DNA from: Molossus alvarezi
Lineage: Eukaryota > Chordata > Mammalia > Chiroptera > Molossidae
Direction of reading: 5' to 3'
DNA length: 64,000 nt
NCBI GenBank assembly: GCA_037176705.1
Contig: CM073885.1
Coordinates: 218,934,290 to 218,998,289, forward strand
The position numbers and the translations under genes were made by a program. Positions within the stretch are counted from its first letter, which is position 1. The number at the start of each line of letters is the position of its first letter. The notes under the pieces are model-generated. The model searched no databases, was not told where the DNA came from, and saw only the letters and a list, made by a program, of their open reading frames with translations. Below, in pieces: positions 44,532 to 57,380 of this stretch.

Positions 44532-45529
44532 CTGCAAAGAAGCATAAGCTCTGAGTTACAAACTGATCAGTCAAAGTATGAACACACAAAAGCAGCTCCT
44601 TCAAGGCCCCTACAGCCGGAACAATTAACAGGCAAAGGAGAAGTCACAGGCACACATAAGTGCTTGCTGGGCACTGATTACACCTCGAGAGGCAATACAA
44701 GCAGTATAATCCATTTCACCACAGTCAACCCACGTAGCCAAAGACAAGGGCATGCAGCAGAAAGCTGTCGATACCCAGAGTAAAAAATCATCGATTGACC
44801 TGAAACGTCAGGAGAACAAGCTGCTCTCTGACTTGAAGTTTCTCTTTGCTGTTAAGCAGCAAAAACCATCAGAGCCTATTTAAAAGAAAACAACACTTGG
44901 ACTAGCACTAACCAGCATTTTCCAGCACTTTGCTACTACATACTTTAATGCTTATCAGAAACAAGAAGAACCCAAGTAAGTAGTTCAATACTTTTTAAGG
45001 TGGAACAACCTACACACTGAGTGGCTATGTGTCCAGCTGTATGCCAGGCATTTGGGGGTACAAATAAAGCACCATCCGTCAGATCTCACAAATTATTTTG
45101 GGTTATGCACACAAGGGTATTAAATAAACAAAAACTGATGACACTATGTTAGTTCTCAACCAATGGGAAAGAAAAGTAATGGTCATAGCAGAAAAGTAAA
45201 ATTGGGTTCAGTGCAAGAAGGACCTAGAAATGTCCTTCCTACTTCCTGCCTTCCATCATGCCTTCCCTAGTTTCAATTGTGCCCATCTGAAGTACCTTTG
45301 AGCCCAACTATAGCGCAGAACCCACAGAGATCAGTTTCTGTCCTTTGCAAGGCTGCTTGGTAGGCTTCGAACTGAAGCGGTAAAGATGCCATAGACTGTA
45401 CTGAAATATATCTTCCCAGAAATTTCCTAACCTAAATTCCTATTTAGTATGGGTTGAAAACAACCATCCTCTCTGGCTGAGTTTGAAACACTCAACCTCT
45501 TCTAAGAAAGCTGTCCGTGTTCTCTAGTT

Positions 45530-45980
45530 TAAAACTATGACATCTCTCATCTTTACTACCGATTGGATAAAGTGCAGATGCCATATCAGGCACCTGTCTC
45601 TCTCCCTGGCCTTGGCAAACCTCGTAGTCCTGAGATTTTCGTTCCTCCACTCACGTCGATCAAGCCATCGGACAGCCCGAGCCTCCCTATTTGGTCTCAC
45701 ACCTTACCCTCCTCTGGAGATCCCCATTCTTCCTTCACCTCCCCAGAGACAGTTTGCAACCCAACACGCTTCTTATAAGCCCCAACCTCAAGGATAAATA
45801 GTTCCTAACCCTTAACCCTGCATACTGCACACCCCCACTCAGGTGTGGCTCTCCACTGATTCTCTGCGACCCGCTGTGCCCTGCATTCACTTACATGCCC
45901 GTTAGCTTGCTAGACCAGAACGTAAGCCCCTCAGAGCAGGCACTGTCCTTGACTGGCCACTGTACGTCCTTCAAAAACCA
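45530..45980 (+). mobile_element. L2 LINE fragment
   Basis: Blocks 'gattggataaagtgcagatg', 'ctccctggccttggcaaacc' and 'gaacgtaagcccctcagagc' followed by 'aggcactgtccttgac' fit the L2 3' region. Confidence 0.7.
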
Positions 45981-46204
45981 ACGTTCACAGTTCATACGAT
46001 GCTTAGTAAAGACATTTTCCTTCTTTCTAGAGATTGTTATCGTTTCTTTCTCAGTCAACCAAATGAAGTGCTGTTAAAATACTTTGGGGCAGAGTAAGAG
46101 CCGTGTCCCAGTTCCTGATAGAGGCATCAGAACACCAGCATTTGACTTGAAGTGGATGAGTGGAGAGCTGGCAGGTGCTGGCAACAGACACTTACACCGC
46201 AAAG

Positions 46205-46690
46205 CTGAAATCAAACGAAATGGTTAATGTTATGTGTCAACTTGGCTAGGATATGGGGCCTGGTTGTTTGGTCAAACACCGGCCCAGATGTTGCTGTGAA
46301 GATATTCTTTGGATGTGATTAACTTATGATCAGTCGATTAAGCACATAAAGGAGATTTCCCTCAATAACATGGGGGAGTCTCATCCAATCAAATGAATGC
46401 TTCAGAGCAAAAACTGAAGTTTCCTGAAGAGGAAGGAATTCAGTTTCAAAGCGATAACATAGAAATTCTGCCAGAATTCCCATACTACCAGCCTGCACTA
46501 CAGATTTCAAAATTTCAGACTCAAGGCTGTAACTTCAATTCCTGCCTGAATTTCCAACTTGCCAGCCTGCCGTACAGACTTGGAACTTGCCAGTCCCCAC
46601 AACTACTGTACAAGCCCAGATACATATGTCTCCTATCAGTTCTGTTTCTCTGAAGGACCCTGTCTGACACACCAATGTTGCGCTGATTTA
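46205..46690 (+). repeat. Old interspersed repeat, family not assigned
   Basis: It starts 'gttaatgttatgtgtcaact', has 'gtctcatccaatcaaatgaa' and ends 'ggttctgtttctctg'-like sequence ('cagttctgtttctctgaagg', 46639-46658) then 'accctgtctgacacac'. This resembles a widespread mammalian repeat; its class cannot be fixed here. Confidence 0.55.
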
Positions 46691-46823
46691 CATGGATGTG
46701 CACAACATTCCTGAGCAAAAATGAGGTCATCATTTTGGATCGAGAAATGTTAAATTCATACAGAACATCTTACTGAATGTGCTTCAAACTCAAAGTCACT
46801 TAAGAAACATAAAATACATCTGC

Positions 46824-46990
46824 CCCTGCCCAGTGTTGCTCAGTGGTTAGAACAATGACCCACACAGCAAAGAGTCATGGGTTCAATTCCCAGTCAAGGG
46901 CGTGTACCTGGGTTGCAGGTTCAAGCCCTAGCCCTGGTTGGGGCATGTGTGGGAAGCAACCAATCAATGTGTCTCTCTCACATTGATGTT

Positions 46991-47023
<33 letters not shown>

Positions 47024-47092
47024 TCCCTCCCTCCCTTCAACTCTCTCTAAAATCTTCAAAAAAGGAAAATATCCTCAGGTGAGAATTAACCA
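46824..47092 (+). mobile_element. Ves-type SINE, followed by (AC)n
   Basis: The head is 'cccctgcccagtgttgctca', the B box 'gggttcaattcc' and the tail 'atcctcaggtgagaatt'. A CA repeat (about 47101-47126) follows the tail. Confidence 0.9.
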
Positions 47093-47619
47093 AAAAGAAA
47101 ACACACACACACACACACACACACATCTGAAGCCAGATTACATTCTCAGTAGCCAGTTCACAGATATCGGAGTCGAAGCAAATGAGTACTAAAACCTGAC
47201 TTGGAATACCTCTGAATCTCTCTCTTTATTGCTACAGTGCACTCCTCTGAGATTGGCAATAGTGTGCCAACAATGCCTATTCTTAACCCAAACAGCAAGG
47301 TGAGGAAAAACAAATTCCATTTCCAAGCACAATGTAATATATATTTCCTGCTGATTTCAAGAAAACGATATTAGTTTCAGGATACAGATTAAATAAAAAT
47401 GACAACTTCACAAAGCCAGCAGCTACCATTTATTGATCATTATCTTATGCTGACTTAAGCCTGACTCTTAGAGCAGGAAACACTGATGGGAGGAGGCATG
47501 TGTGGTACTGCAGGAAGGTGGCCTGGTTTTCCTTCCCACGCTCTGCTACAATCCTGGAGGGCTGTGCCCAGCAAAGAGGGACATAAGTGCGCATTGATGC
47601 CACCTATGCAAAGCACTTA

Positions 47620-47760
47620 CCTGCATAACAGCCCCCCGGAGCTGGCACTATCCCTATTATGGCTATGCCCATTTTAAAGATGAGAATTCAAGGGAGTGAG
47701 CAATTTATTTACCCAAGTTCACAAAACTCTATGAGCTCCAAGAACTCAGGCAGCCTGGCC
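47620..47760 (+). repeat. MIR
   Basis: 'cccattttaaagatgagaat' and 'acccaagttcacaaaactct' in MIR order. Confidence 0.65.
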
Positions 47761-47784
47761 TTGCATCCTCGTGTCACCATTTAT

Positions 47785-47960
47785 TAATGATGAGGCCCTT
47801 ATCAAGTTAAGGTGTCTGTGTCCCAGGTTCCTCATTTGTAAAGTAGGGACGATAAAGTACTTAACTCATAGGGTTATTGAAAGGATAAAATGAGATGATG
47901 TATTTAAAGAGATCTGAACAGCGCCTGGAAGTTACTAAGAACCCATTAAATGTAATTTGG
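47785..47960 (-). repeat. MIR
   Basis: Reverse-strand blocks 'ttcctcatttgtaaagtagg', 'ctcatagggttattgaaagg' and 'gaacagcgcctggaagttac'. Confidence 0.8.
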
Positions 47961-48494
47961 TTTAATCCAAATGCTTTCTACAAAGCCACAAGCATTTAGC
48001 AAATAACTTTAAATTTTCCTTTTCTCATAGTGAAAACAGTCCCCTAGGTCCCTTGACTTCCCCATCTTCCTATTCCAGCCTACACAGATCAAACAGAGTG
48101 AAACCACTACTGTGTTAGGACCCCAGCACCAAGAAGACCCAGGGCTCTGCAGGAGGAGAAATGAGCCCACAGATGGCGTTGGCAGGACTGCTCAGGTAAC
48201 AGGAAAAGCTTCTGGGCCGCTAAACTGACACATGAATCTGTGTCTTCATTTCCCTCTGACCGTGGAGGGTCCAGCAGCTCCACACACTCCCTTCAGGCTT
48301 GTGTGGCTCTGAGGCGCCAGGCATCTCGACTCCAGATGCAACATTCTCACACCGGGCATCCGGATCTCTGCACCTCAGTGATTTGCTCAGTGACCCCAGC
48401 CTTCATAACAGTCCATGACTCCTTTCAGCAGCTCTCAATCACTGGGCTTGGCTTACTGAACTCTAAACAGTAGACTTCTAAGAATATGAAATGA

Positions 48495-48711
48495 GCCCTG
48501 GTCGATTTGGCTCAGCGGTTGGAGCATCGGCCTGCAGACCAGAGAGTCCTGGGTTCGGTTCCCGGTAGGGGCACGTACAAAAAACAAAAAAAAGAAAGGA
48601 AATCCTGACATTTGCACCAACCCAAGGGCATTATGCTAAATGAAATAAGACAGATGCAGAAAGACAAATGCTGCATAATCTCACTTATGTGTAGAATCTA
48701 AAAAAAATTAA
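48495..48711 (+). mobile_element. Chimeric SINE head / L1 3' end retrocopy
   Basis: 48495-48579 is only the tRNA-like Ves head ('gccctggtcgatttggctca' to 'ggggcacgtac'). An A-rich joint (48580-48602) follows, then L1 ORF2-end sequence with 'gggcattatgctaaatgaaa' and 'gtgtagaatctaaaaaaaat'. The whole is flanked by one TSD, aatatgaaatga, at 48483-48494 and 48712-48723, which points to a single insertion. Confidence 0.75.
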
Positions 48712-48779
48712 AATATGAAATGATTTTTCACTTACATTCAGAGAACCATAACTTACTTTTCTTTATGTTAATTCAAAGT

Positions 48780-48950
48780 TAAATTCATCTGGACCCAGGA
48801 AGCCTCCCTAAATTTGTTTACCTACTGTCTTCCCACCAGACTATGACTCTTCAAGGAAGATCTCGTTTTATTCCATTTGTCTACTCCCGTCACCTGGCAC
48901 AATTCCTGAGTTTTGGATGAATCTGTTAATGAACAACCCACAAGAAAATA
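48780..48950 (+). mobile_element. L2 LINE fragment
   Basis: 'ggacccaggaagcctcccta', 'cttcaaggaagatctcg...' and 'cacctggcacaattcctgag' fit the L2 3' end. Confidence 0.55.
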
Positions 48951-49165
48951 CCTGTCCAAGTGAATTGAGACACCCCAGTTAGGATACAAGATCTTGACAA
49001 CACATTGTTTAAGGATGTCACTACAAAATCCCCACAATGTTATTACTTCACTCATTCAAACTATGTTTGAAGAAAAATTTTCCTTCATCTAGGCATCAGA
49101 TTTGTCAAAAAAATACTTATAATAATGTCCTCATAGAATAAATAATTTATGGTTAATTTTACTTT

Positions 49166-49227
49166 ACTTTTATTTTTATTTTTAAAGATTTTTATTGATT
49201 TTAAAGTGAGAGGAAAGGAGAGACACC
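49166..49227 (-). mobile_element. SINE tail fragment
   Basis: 'aaagatttttattgatttta' followed by 'gagaggaaaggagagacacc' looks like a diverged minus-strand SINE tail; the rest is missing. Confidence 0.5.
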
Positions 49228-49621
49228 TTACCAAGACCTAGAAAGATGGCCTTATATTTTTTAGGTCTAAAACTTTAAGAATCAATTTCTATGGTTCCAT
49301 AAAACTTCTTTATGGCGGTAGGAATATGAGGGTTCCTCAATAGCTGAAACTTTGGATAAAGTCATAAAGACCAAAGAAATAACACTGTAAAGTAAGTTTT
49401 ACAGATTTTCCATGTTACTATTGCAATTCTGTCGCTTTAGAATCCTTTCTTCCAATCTAACACACTCTGCAAAAAACTCTTAAAATAGTTTTTCTCTAGA
49501 ATATAGATTAAAGGATTAGATTTTGACAAGCCTAAAAAGCAATCAAAATATGATCTGTTTAAACAGGTTTTTATATATTTTAGTAATATGTGAATAAAAT
49601 GTTCTTACAAATAATATAGTG

Positions 49622-49990
49622 CCTCCATCTCCCAATTTTTTGTAACTTCATTTTTATTGTTGACATTATTACAGATGTCCCTATTTTCCCCCTTTGCCCA
49701 CCTCCACAAAGCCCCCTCCCCTTTCCTCTGGCCATCACCACACTGTTGTCCGTGCCTATGGGTTATGCATATATATGTTCTTTGGCGAATCCCATCATCT
49801 TCTTTCATCCAGTCTCCCCCCACACCCATCACCTCTGACAGCTGTCAGTCTGTTCAATGTATCCATGTCTCTGCTTCTATTTTGTTTATTAGATTCCACA
49901 TACAAATGAGAGCATATGGTATGTCTTTCCTGACTCGCTTATTTTACTTAGCATAATAATCTCCAGCTCCATCCACGCTGTCACAAAATG
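49622..49990 (-). mobile_element. L1 3' end
   Basis: On the reverse strand it runs from the ORF2 end (complement of 'cttagcataataatctccag') through 'attagattccacatacaaat' and the CT-rich complement of the 3' UTR to 'attgttgacattattacag'. The same 3' UTR family as at 12756 and 62243. Confidence 0.85.
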
Positions 49991-51199
49991 AAAGATTTAT
50001 TTTTAAGTAATAGCAAGATGCTTCAATAAAAAAAAAAAACTTATTTCACTTGGTTAAGTATTTACTAAACATTTAATTAGTGCTAAAAAATAAACAGTGA
50101 CTATATCCCTCATCAGTACTCAAATTACTGGGGGAAATTATCTGTAGTATTCTATAAGAGCAGATTATCAACTGTTAACATAAATTTTCTTTCATCTGAA
50201 TGGTATAATAATCCTACTTCAATTATTGATTAATTCATCTCATTTTAAATTCTCTTGGTTTCTGACCAAAAATGAGAAAGACAAAACAAAGCTCCCTCAA
50301 AGCAGTACTTTCAAGTTATAAAATGGTATGCAAAATATTCCTTGCTGTTAAAAAATATTATGTGCATGGAAACAAAGTATGGAATTATGTAAACCAGCAA
50401 GTGAAGGGTAGTCATTCCTAGGTGCGGATTCTAGGTGATTTTTTAAAGTTTTTTCCTTTATTCTTATTCATATTTTCTATTTTTTTCAGTAACAAAACTA
50501 TGTAACTTAACTTGATATTTTAACATATTAAAATTTCCTAGTAAACTTGACCAGTAATAACGGGTATGTGTATTCCCCCATGTAGTCAATAAAACATATT
50601 TCTTTAAATAAAGTATTTTCACAAAAATCTCAGATTCTCAAAGCCCTCTAAGAAACTTAGTGTTGGAATATAGAGCTGATGAGACCCTCCCAGGTAGGAA
50701 GTGTCTGACCAGGCCTTCCGGCTTCCCTTGGGGCGATGGCTGTGGGAAGCCTTGGACCTCAGGTCCCTGTAAACTTGTATCTGGAAAGATGACACAACAC
50801 TCTCCCTTTTTCTTTTTCTATGAGTGTTTTTTTTTTTTTTTTTTTAGTTTTAGTTTGTTGTTGTTGTTCTTTGTCTTCCTAGTTCTGATGGTTCTTCTGG
50901 CATCAGAAATTACTGAATCTTCTGTTCCTATGTTAGGCCCTTGGGAGACCCAAACTCCGTAAGTCAAACGGGAGGACCAAATGGGAGACTGTGTGATGAG
51001 GGTACAAGTTTGGGGCTGACAAATGAGAGCAGTTGGAACCACGTGGAGGAGGTGGGTGCTGTCTCCCCAGGCACCTCTGTGCGGACAACTCGTACTTGGA
51101 GCCGCCTCCAGGGTGGGACTTAGAAGGTGGCGATGGCTTCAGGACAGAACTGCTGTGGCTCCTGGCACCTTCTCTATTGTGTAAAAAGTTCCCATTGTG

Positions 51200-51600
51200 A
51201 CTTATTTCTCTCTCTGACCTACTTCCTACCCTGACTCCCAACCTTTTCTACCTGGCTCTAGCTACACTGGTTTTACTGCTATTCTGGAACTACCAAGTGC
51301 ACTCCCAGCACAGGGCCTTAGAATGTGCCGTTTCTCGGCTTGGAGCGCTCTCCCCCCAAATCTCAGCGTGGCTTATTCTTTCATTTCATTCAAGTGGCTC
51401 CTCAAACACGACCTCCTCAGACAGCATTTTGTTGCCTATCAATTCCTTTACCCTGTTTTCTTCCTAGCACTCACCACCTGACATTATATTATACAGTTAC
51501 TTTTTATGGTCTCTCTCTAGGAACGCAGGGATTTTGTTTGTTATGTTCCCTGCTGTGTCCCTAAAGCCTAGAACAGTCCTCACATACAGTAGATGAAACT
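51200..51600 (+). mobile_element. L2 LINE 3' end
   Basis: Blocks 'cagggccttagaatgtgccg', 'ggctcctcaaacacgacctc', 'cctgacattatattatacag' and 'ctagaacagtcctcacatac' follow the L2 3' end. Confidence 0.85.
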
Positions 51601-52654
51601 TATGTTATCTCTTAAAGTTATTTTTTAAATGTCATGTAGAAGAACATAGGCAGAATCTGTGCTCTGGAGTCGAGCTGTCACAGGGAGTGACTTCGACCCA
51701 CCTACCAAATACATACAGTGAGCCATTTATCTAAACTTCCGGCATCATCCCAAAGTTTCCTGCACTCAGTGAGGGTTTTTAAATTAACTGTGTTCCCTAC
51801 TTGTCCGTCGAAGCAATAAAAGGGCCACAGTGTTCAACCTGGCCTCATGTCTTCATTTCTGGAGGTTCGTTTTCCTGACATGTCTGGTTTTCAGAAAAGA
51901 TAGTCCATAAAAAAGGGTTCTTTGACCCAGCTCCAGTTTGGGCATGGAAATAATGGTTCTTGTTTGGAAAGGCAGCATAAAGAAACGAATCAATAACTTT
52001 CATAAGGTTGTTTTAGAGTTCAATTCTTTCCCCAAGTGCCCTTCCTCAGACAGCTTAGATAAATAATACCTTTTTCATTTGGTCTCATTTCAAAGTTCAC
52101 GTAAAGCTTCTCATCCAGACCCAAATAAAAAGGAGCAGAGGACACTATTGTTAAGAAAAGATATGAGTCCTTGTGTTTACATGAAAATTCTCTCCTTTCA
52201 GGAGGTGAAAATACAAATCAATGTCAAATGAAAGTGAAAAAGGCACACCACTTCTTTGAAACCTATTTCAAAGGCTTGCTCTATATAACATCCCCTTTCA
52301 GAGTTTCTTGTTTTCCATACCAAGGGCCTAAGTAGTCTCCCATGTCAGCATCCTGGAGAGATTAGCTTGTACCTGATCTCCTCCTGCTGTCTTAGAATGA
52401 TAAACCTGAAGGCACCAGCTATAAGAATATCACTTGGCTACAGAAAGAACAGCATGAATCACAGATGAAAAGATAGCTGCTATATATAACTGAAAATGTC
52501 TTTGTTCAGTTGCTGACAGGAGACCCTGAATAGCATGGCAAGTTAACATCGTGTTCTTGTACACATCTTAGAACAGCGTGGTCACACAGGTGGAGGCAGG
52601 GAAGGGAAAGGGACCAGGCTGCCTCCAAGGGCCAGTCCTCTGGGTCCTCCACAC

Positions 52655-52800
52655 ATATTTTATATACCTTCATAAAATATGTTACAAAAGCTATAATTAT
52701 CATCCCCATTCTACAGATGAGAAACACAAAGTTCAGAGAGGTTAAGTAATGTTTCCAAAGCTTGTAAGTGATGGTACCTATATTTGAACCAGCGTCCATT
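52655..52800 (+). repeat. MIR
   Basis: 'atcatccccattctacagat', 'cagagaggttaagtaatg' and 'tttgaaccagcgtcc' in MIR order. Confidence 0.85.
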
Positions 52801-52919
52801 GGATGCTGAAGATTATGTTTTTCCCACTATATCCACCTCTGTATCAAATAGTCCTGGTCTATGAACACAGGTTATAGAGCCCACTAACTCAAGTAATCAT
52901 GCCAATATGGTAGAGTGGG

Positions 52920-53095
52920 TAAACTTGGGTTGAAATATCAATTCAATTACTTCCTAGCTTTGGCCCCTTGGACAAATCTCTTAGTTTCTCTGAGTCTCCC
53001 TGTCCTAATATATAAGATAGGACCCAATAGGGTGGCAGTAGAAATAACATAAACTAATGTACTTAGCACAGTGATGGCCCACTCAGTAAATGGGT
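52920..53095 (-). repeat. MIR
   Basis: Reverse-strand blocks 'caattacttcctagctttgg', 'tagtttctctgagtctccct' and 'gtacttagcacagtgatgg'. Confidence 0.75.
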
Positions 53096-54829
53096 CTGGT
53101 CACTTGCCACAATCTTAACCTCAGGATCAAGGTATTTTCTGTGACAGCATTTACAGATTTAGAAAATCCCTTCAGCTTCCATGCTGAGGGGAAGTCAACT
53201 CTGTCACAGCTTAAACGTTTACAAAATATTTCACTATAGAGAGCTATGGAAACTATACTCCTAGAGTGGTATATGGGGAGAGGGGGGATATCTTCAAAAC
53301 ACAGAATACAATTAATTACCCAGTGAGTGAGTCGCATGGCAAATTCTGAAGCAGTGGAAACACAGGCTTAGCTCTGCGGCCCTCCTCACCTCCCCCTTTG
53401 TTTTAGCACAGTCATGTTTTGTCAAAGCCCAGCAAAGAGCACCTCAAAGACAAAACAAATTCCTAGAGATGTTAACCATATAAAAAGTTCTATAACGATT
53501 AAAAAGTCTGCCTCATGTTTCTACTTAAGCAACCTAGATACTGGGGAGACTCTAACAGAGCTTAAACTAGTAATTTACTTTGTGTTCCCCTCTAACAATT
53601 CAGCTCTCAGACTTCATTTCATATTCCTAAGGCGAATGGAGAAAGAAAAAAACTAAGCATTCAAAATGTTTGCAGACAAAATTAAATGATGGCTATACCA
53701 TTATCTCTTATATTAAAATTATTTATTTTCTTGTCTTCCTCCTCCACTAGATTATTATCATTCATTTTATAATTAGTTGTTTACTTATCTCTCTCCCTTC
53801 CCATAAGTGAGAACAATTTCTTTATATACAGGTGGCTTAGCATTACCATTGTGAATGAAACATGACAGACACTGATAATGTTTTTGCGGAGTGGATAGAT
53901 GGATAGACGTATAGTCTCAAATTTAAACAACTGTATCAGTACACAGACTATAGATAGAACTTTCCTCTTTATGCTACCTGACAAAATTTGCCTTGAAACT
54001 GCAGTGGCCACTTTTAGTATGCACTGTTTGAGATCTTGCTTTCTAGACTTATCTCTCAGTCGAGACCTTTGCGCTAACAGGCCCCCTCTATTTCTGACTG
54101 AATGCCAGGCTCATCTGCCTGATGCCAAAGCTGTTTCATATCATTTGAAGTTCTGCTTCATGTCCTCAGTCCTCAACTTTTTCCTCTAACCAGCCTCTTG
54201 ACAGTTGGCTTAGTAAAACCGGCCATTCAGTAAATGGTTGGGAGTTGTACTGACACATTCAAACAGGTCGTCACATGCTACTATGCCTGTTTTCAGGCCT
54301 AGCCGAGACCCTGAGTCAAGACTTCATTACTGGTGACCTGGCCTCACTATTTAATGTAAAGCAGGCTCCTACACAGAAGCTATGCCACCCCAAGAAGCAT
54401 CTGCAAATTTGTTTTGAAGACTGAAATGTTGGAATTTATCCACTGACATTTAATAAACAGAGATCATAAACTCTAGATGTCATGTATAGGCAAGACATTC
54501 CTACATGACTTGTTCCACTTCCACATGACTTTCAACTGTCCCACCAAACATTCATGTCAGTGAAAAATCTGGTTAGTATTACTGACTATACATGTTAACA
54601 CAAGAACTTTATTGAGCAGTAACAATGTACACTAAACTGCCTGAGAACTTTACTCTGTAACTCAAAGAAAGATTGTACTGTGCTTCATTTCCTTTGGCAC
54701 TTTGTGAAGAAAACAGAAACATATATTGGAGATTTTTAAAATAACTATGACCATTTCATCAGATAAGCAATATCTACACAAACCCAATTAATTTGAATTT
54801 CTAGAACAGAAAAATATAAACAAATGAGG

Positions 54830-56270
54830 TGAACGTTGTTGAACTGCATACTGAATATAGCTCAAAAGAATACGAGTAAACAAGAAGATAGGTCCATAGA
54901 AAATATCCAAACCGAAGGACAAAGAACAAAATGTGTAAAACACAGAAAAGAGCATGGGAAACAGGTGGAACAATAGTATTGAAGGTTTAACACAGGGGCA
55001 ACTGAGTTCTGAGAGGGAGATGACACAAAATGGTGGAAACAAATTTTTGAAGATATAAGAGCTAAAATTTTTCTAAAATAGAGGAAAACATCAAGCCATA
55101 GATTCCAAAAGTGCTATGAATATGAAGAAGAATAAATATAAATACCTAAGCACATCAGAGTAAGACTACTAAAAACGAACAGCAAAGAGAAAAATATTTT
55201 TCTTTTCCAACCTCTCCCCACCCCCCAGCCTCTGTAAACCACTTTTCTACTCTGTTTCTATGAGTTTGACTAATTTTTTTTGTTTAAATTCCATATACAA
55301 GTGATACTAAGCAGTATTTGTCCTTCTCTTTCTGGTTTATTTCACTTAGCATAATGCTCTTCAGGTTCTTCCATGTTGTTATAGGATTTCCTCCTTTATG
55401 GTAAGCCCTAATAATATTCCGCTGTATATACCACTTTTTCTTTACCCACTCATCCATCAGTGGACACTTAGGTTGTTTTCATAAATAAAAATCTTAAAAA
55501 ACAAAAATGGGTAGGAAAGAAGAACTCTAACCCAAACAGCTAACTTCTCTACAAAACAAACAAAGAAAAACCTAATAGAAATTAGAAAACAAATCTTTAA
55601 AGTGATAAATGAAAGCAATCAACTTAGAATTCTATACCCAGCAAAATAGACTTTGAAAAATGAAAGTGAAATAAAGATATTTTAAATTAATAAAACAGGA
55701 GAATTTGTCACCTGTAGACCCAAACTTAAATAAGTACTAAAGGAAGTTATTTAGGCAAAAAGAAAGTGATTCTAGATGGAAACACGGTGATGTAGAAAGA
55801 AATTCAGAGTAATGGAAAGAACAAATATGTGGGTAAAGCCATATAAAAAACTCTATAAAACAAAAATAATAACATATTGTAGGGTTTGAAATATAAAATG
55901 CATAACAACAACATATAGACAGTTGAGGGGTAAATAAAGTTAAAGTGTTTTAATATCTTAGCACTTGTTAGGAGGAGGTAGATAAAATGATTAATACATA
56001 TTGTAATTTCTAGGATAACCACAAAAGAAATATTAAAAGTACATATAACTGACAAACTAATAGACGGGAAACTAAAAAGTAGTGGATTGAACCAAAAGAA
56101 GAAAAGAGAAAAAGAAAAGTAGACTAAAAGTGACAGAAAACAAACAGTAAGATAGTAGATATAAACCTTAAAATATCAGTAATTACACTGAATGAAAATG
56201 TTAAAAGATAAAGATTGTCAGAGCCACTAATATAAAGTATCAACTTAATTTCTCAAAGACAAAACCCAAT
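54830..56270 (+). mobile_element. Old L1 (L1M-type) 3' region, interrupted
   Basis: Characteristic phrases are 'agaattctatacccagcaaa', 'gaaagtgaaataaagatatt', 'gtcacctgtagacccaaact' and 'aaagataaagattgtcagag'. A younger L1 fragment in the other orientation interrupts it at about 55200-55490. Confidence 0.75.
55200..55490 (-). mobile_element. L1 ORF2 3' end inside an older L1
   Basis: Its complement reads like the end of L1 ORF2: 'gtggtatatacagcggaata', 'aacatggaagaacctgaaga', 'gcattatgctaagtgaaata'. It has opposite orientation to the surrounding old L1. Confidence 0.8.
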
Positions 56271-56328
56271 AAACATATACGTATATTTGTATGTATTTAT
56301 ACTTCTGCCTCATTCAAAATAGGATTCA

Positions 56329-56581
56329 TGCCCTGGCCGGTTTGGCTCAGCAGTTAGAGCATTGGCCTGCGGTCCAGACAGACCCGGGTTCGGTTTCTGC
56401 CAAGGGCACGTACCTCGGTTACAGTTTGTCCCCAGCCCTGGATGGGTGGTATGGGTGGCGGCCACTAGATGTGTCCCTTTCACGTCGATGTTTCTCTCTC
56501 TCTCTCTTCCTCTCTCTCCCCTCCCACTCTGTCTGAATAGAAAATGGAAAAATGTCCTTGGGTGAGGATGAAAAAAAAAAA
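56329..56581 (+). mobile_element. Ves-type SINE
   Basis: The head is 'gccctggccggtttggctca' and the tail 'gtccttgggtgaggatg' plus A run. The flanking repeat aggattca lies at 56321-56328 and 56582-56589. Confidence 0.94.
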
Positions 56582-56609
56582 AGGATTCACAGACTAACTC
56601 TTACAAAAA

Positions 56610-56710
56610 TTAAATTCACCAAAGATTTATTGAGGGTCTATCATTGTGCTAAGCAATGTGGGAGATATAGAAAAATGCAACCCAAACCAGCTACAGAGAA
56701 ATACAACCCA
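56610..56710 (+). repeat. Old interspersed repeat, family not assigned
   Basis: 'agatttattgagggtctatc' and 'tgtgctaagcaatgtgggag' resemble the repeats at 40570 and 42135. Confidence 0.5.
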
Positions 56711-56797
56711 ATCCCTTACATTTGCCCTAGAACTTTAAATATAGTTGAGCAAGACTTTTGAAACAATTAGAGAACAGAGAAAAATAATATAATTGGA

Positions 56798-57010
56798 GCC
56801 CAGCCAGTGTGGCTCAGTGGATTGAGCATCGATCGTCCCATGAACTGAGAGGTCCGGTTCGATTCCCAGTCAGGGCACATTCCCTGCATTGCAGACTCGA
56901 TCCCCAGTGAGGGGGCATGCAGAAGGCAGCTGATTGATGTTTCTCTCTCACATCGATGTTTCAATCTCTCTCTTTCCCTTTTTTCTCTAAAAAAAATCAA
57001 TTTAAAAAAA
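56798..57010 (+). mobile_element. Ves-related SINE
   Basis: The head is 'gcccagccagtgtggctcag', the B box 'ggttcgattccc', and 'ccccagtgagggggcatgc', a CT-rich body and an A-rich tail follow. Confidence 0.9.
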
Positions 57011-57199
57011 GAATAGAATTGAAGAGAGAATATAGTATGAAAAAAGAACTTTGGACTGAGTTAGAACCTCATTTTACCAACCTGAGCACATTAGACAAGT
57101 CACTTGCTGGGCCTCAGATTCCTCTTCCATCAAATACAGAGATTAGACCACTTCGTCCATAATTTAGAGATGGATTTTGCTGTCAAACAACTCTGAAAC

Positions 57200-57380
57200 C
57201 TATCTCCTTGCCTTAATAGTTATGAAACCTTAAGCAAGGTAATTATCCTGACTCAGCCTCAGTTTCCTTTTATGGAAAAAGAAGAAAGATAATAAAGCCT
57301 ACCCTGGAGGAATAGCAGGAGCGTAAGTGAGGTAATACATTTGTAATTCCTTAGCACAGTGCCCAGCACTTACAGGTTCG
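57200..57380 (-). repeat. MIR
   Basis: Reverse-strand blocks 'ctcagcctcagtttcctttt', 'ataataaagcctaccctgg' and 'ttagcacagtgcccagcact'. Confidence 0.85.
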
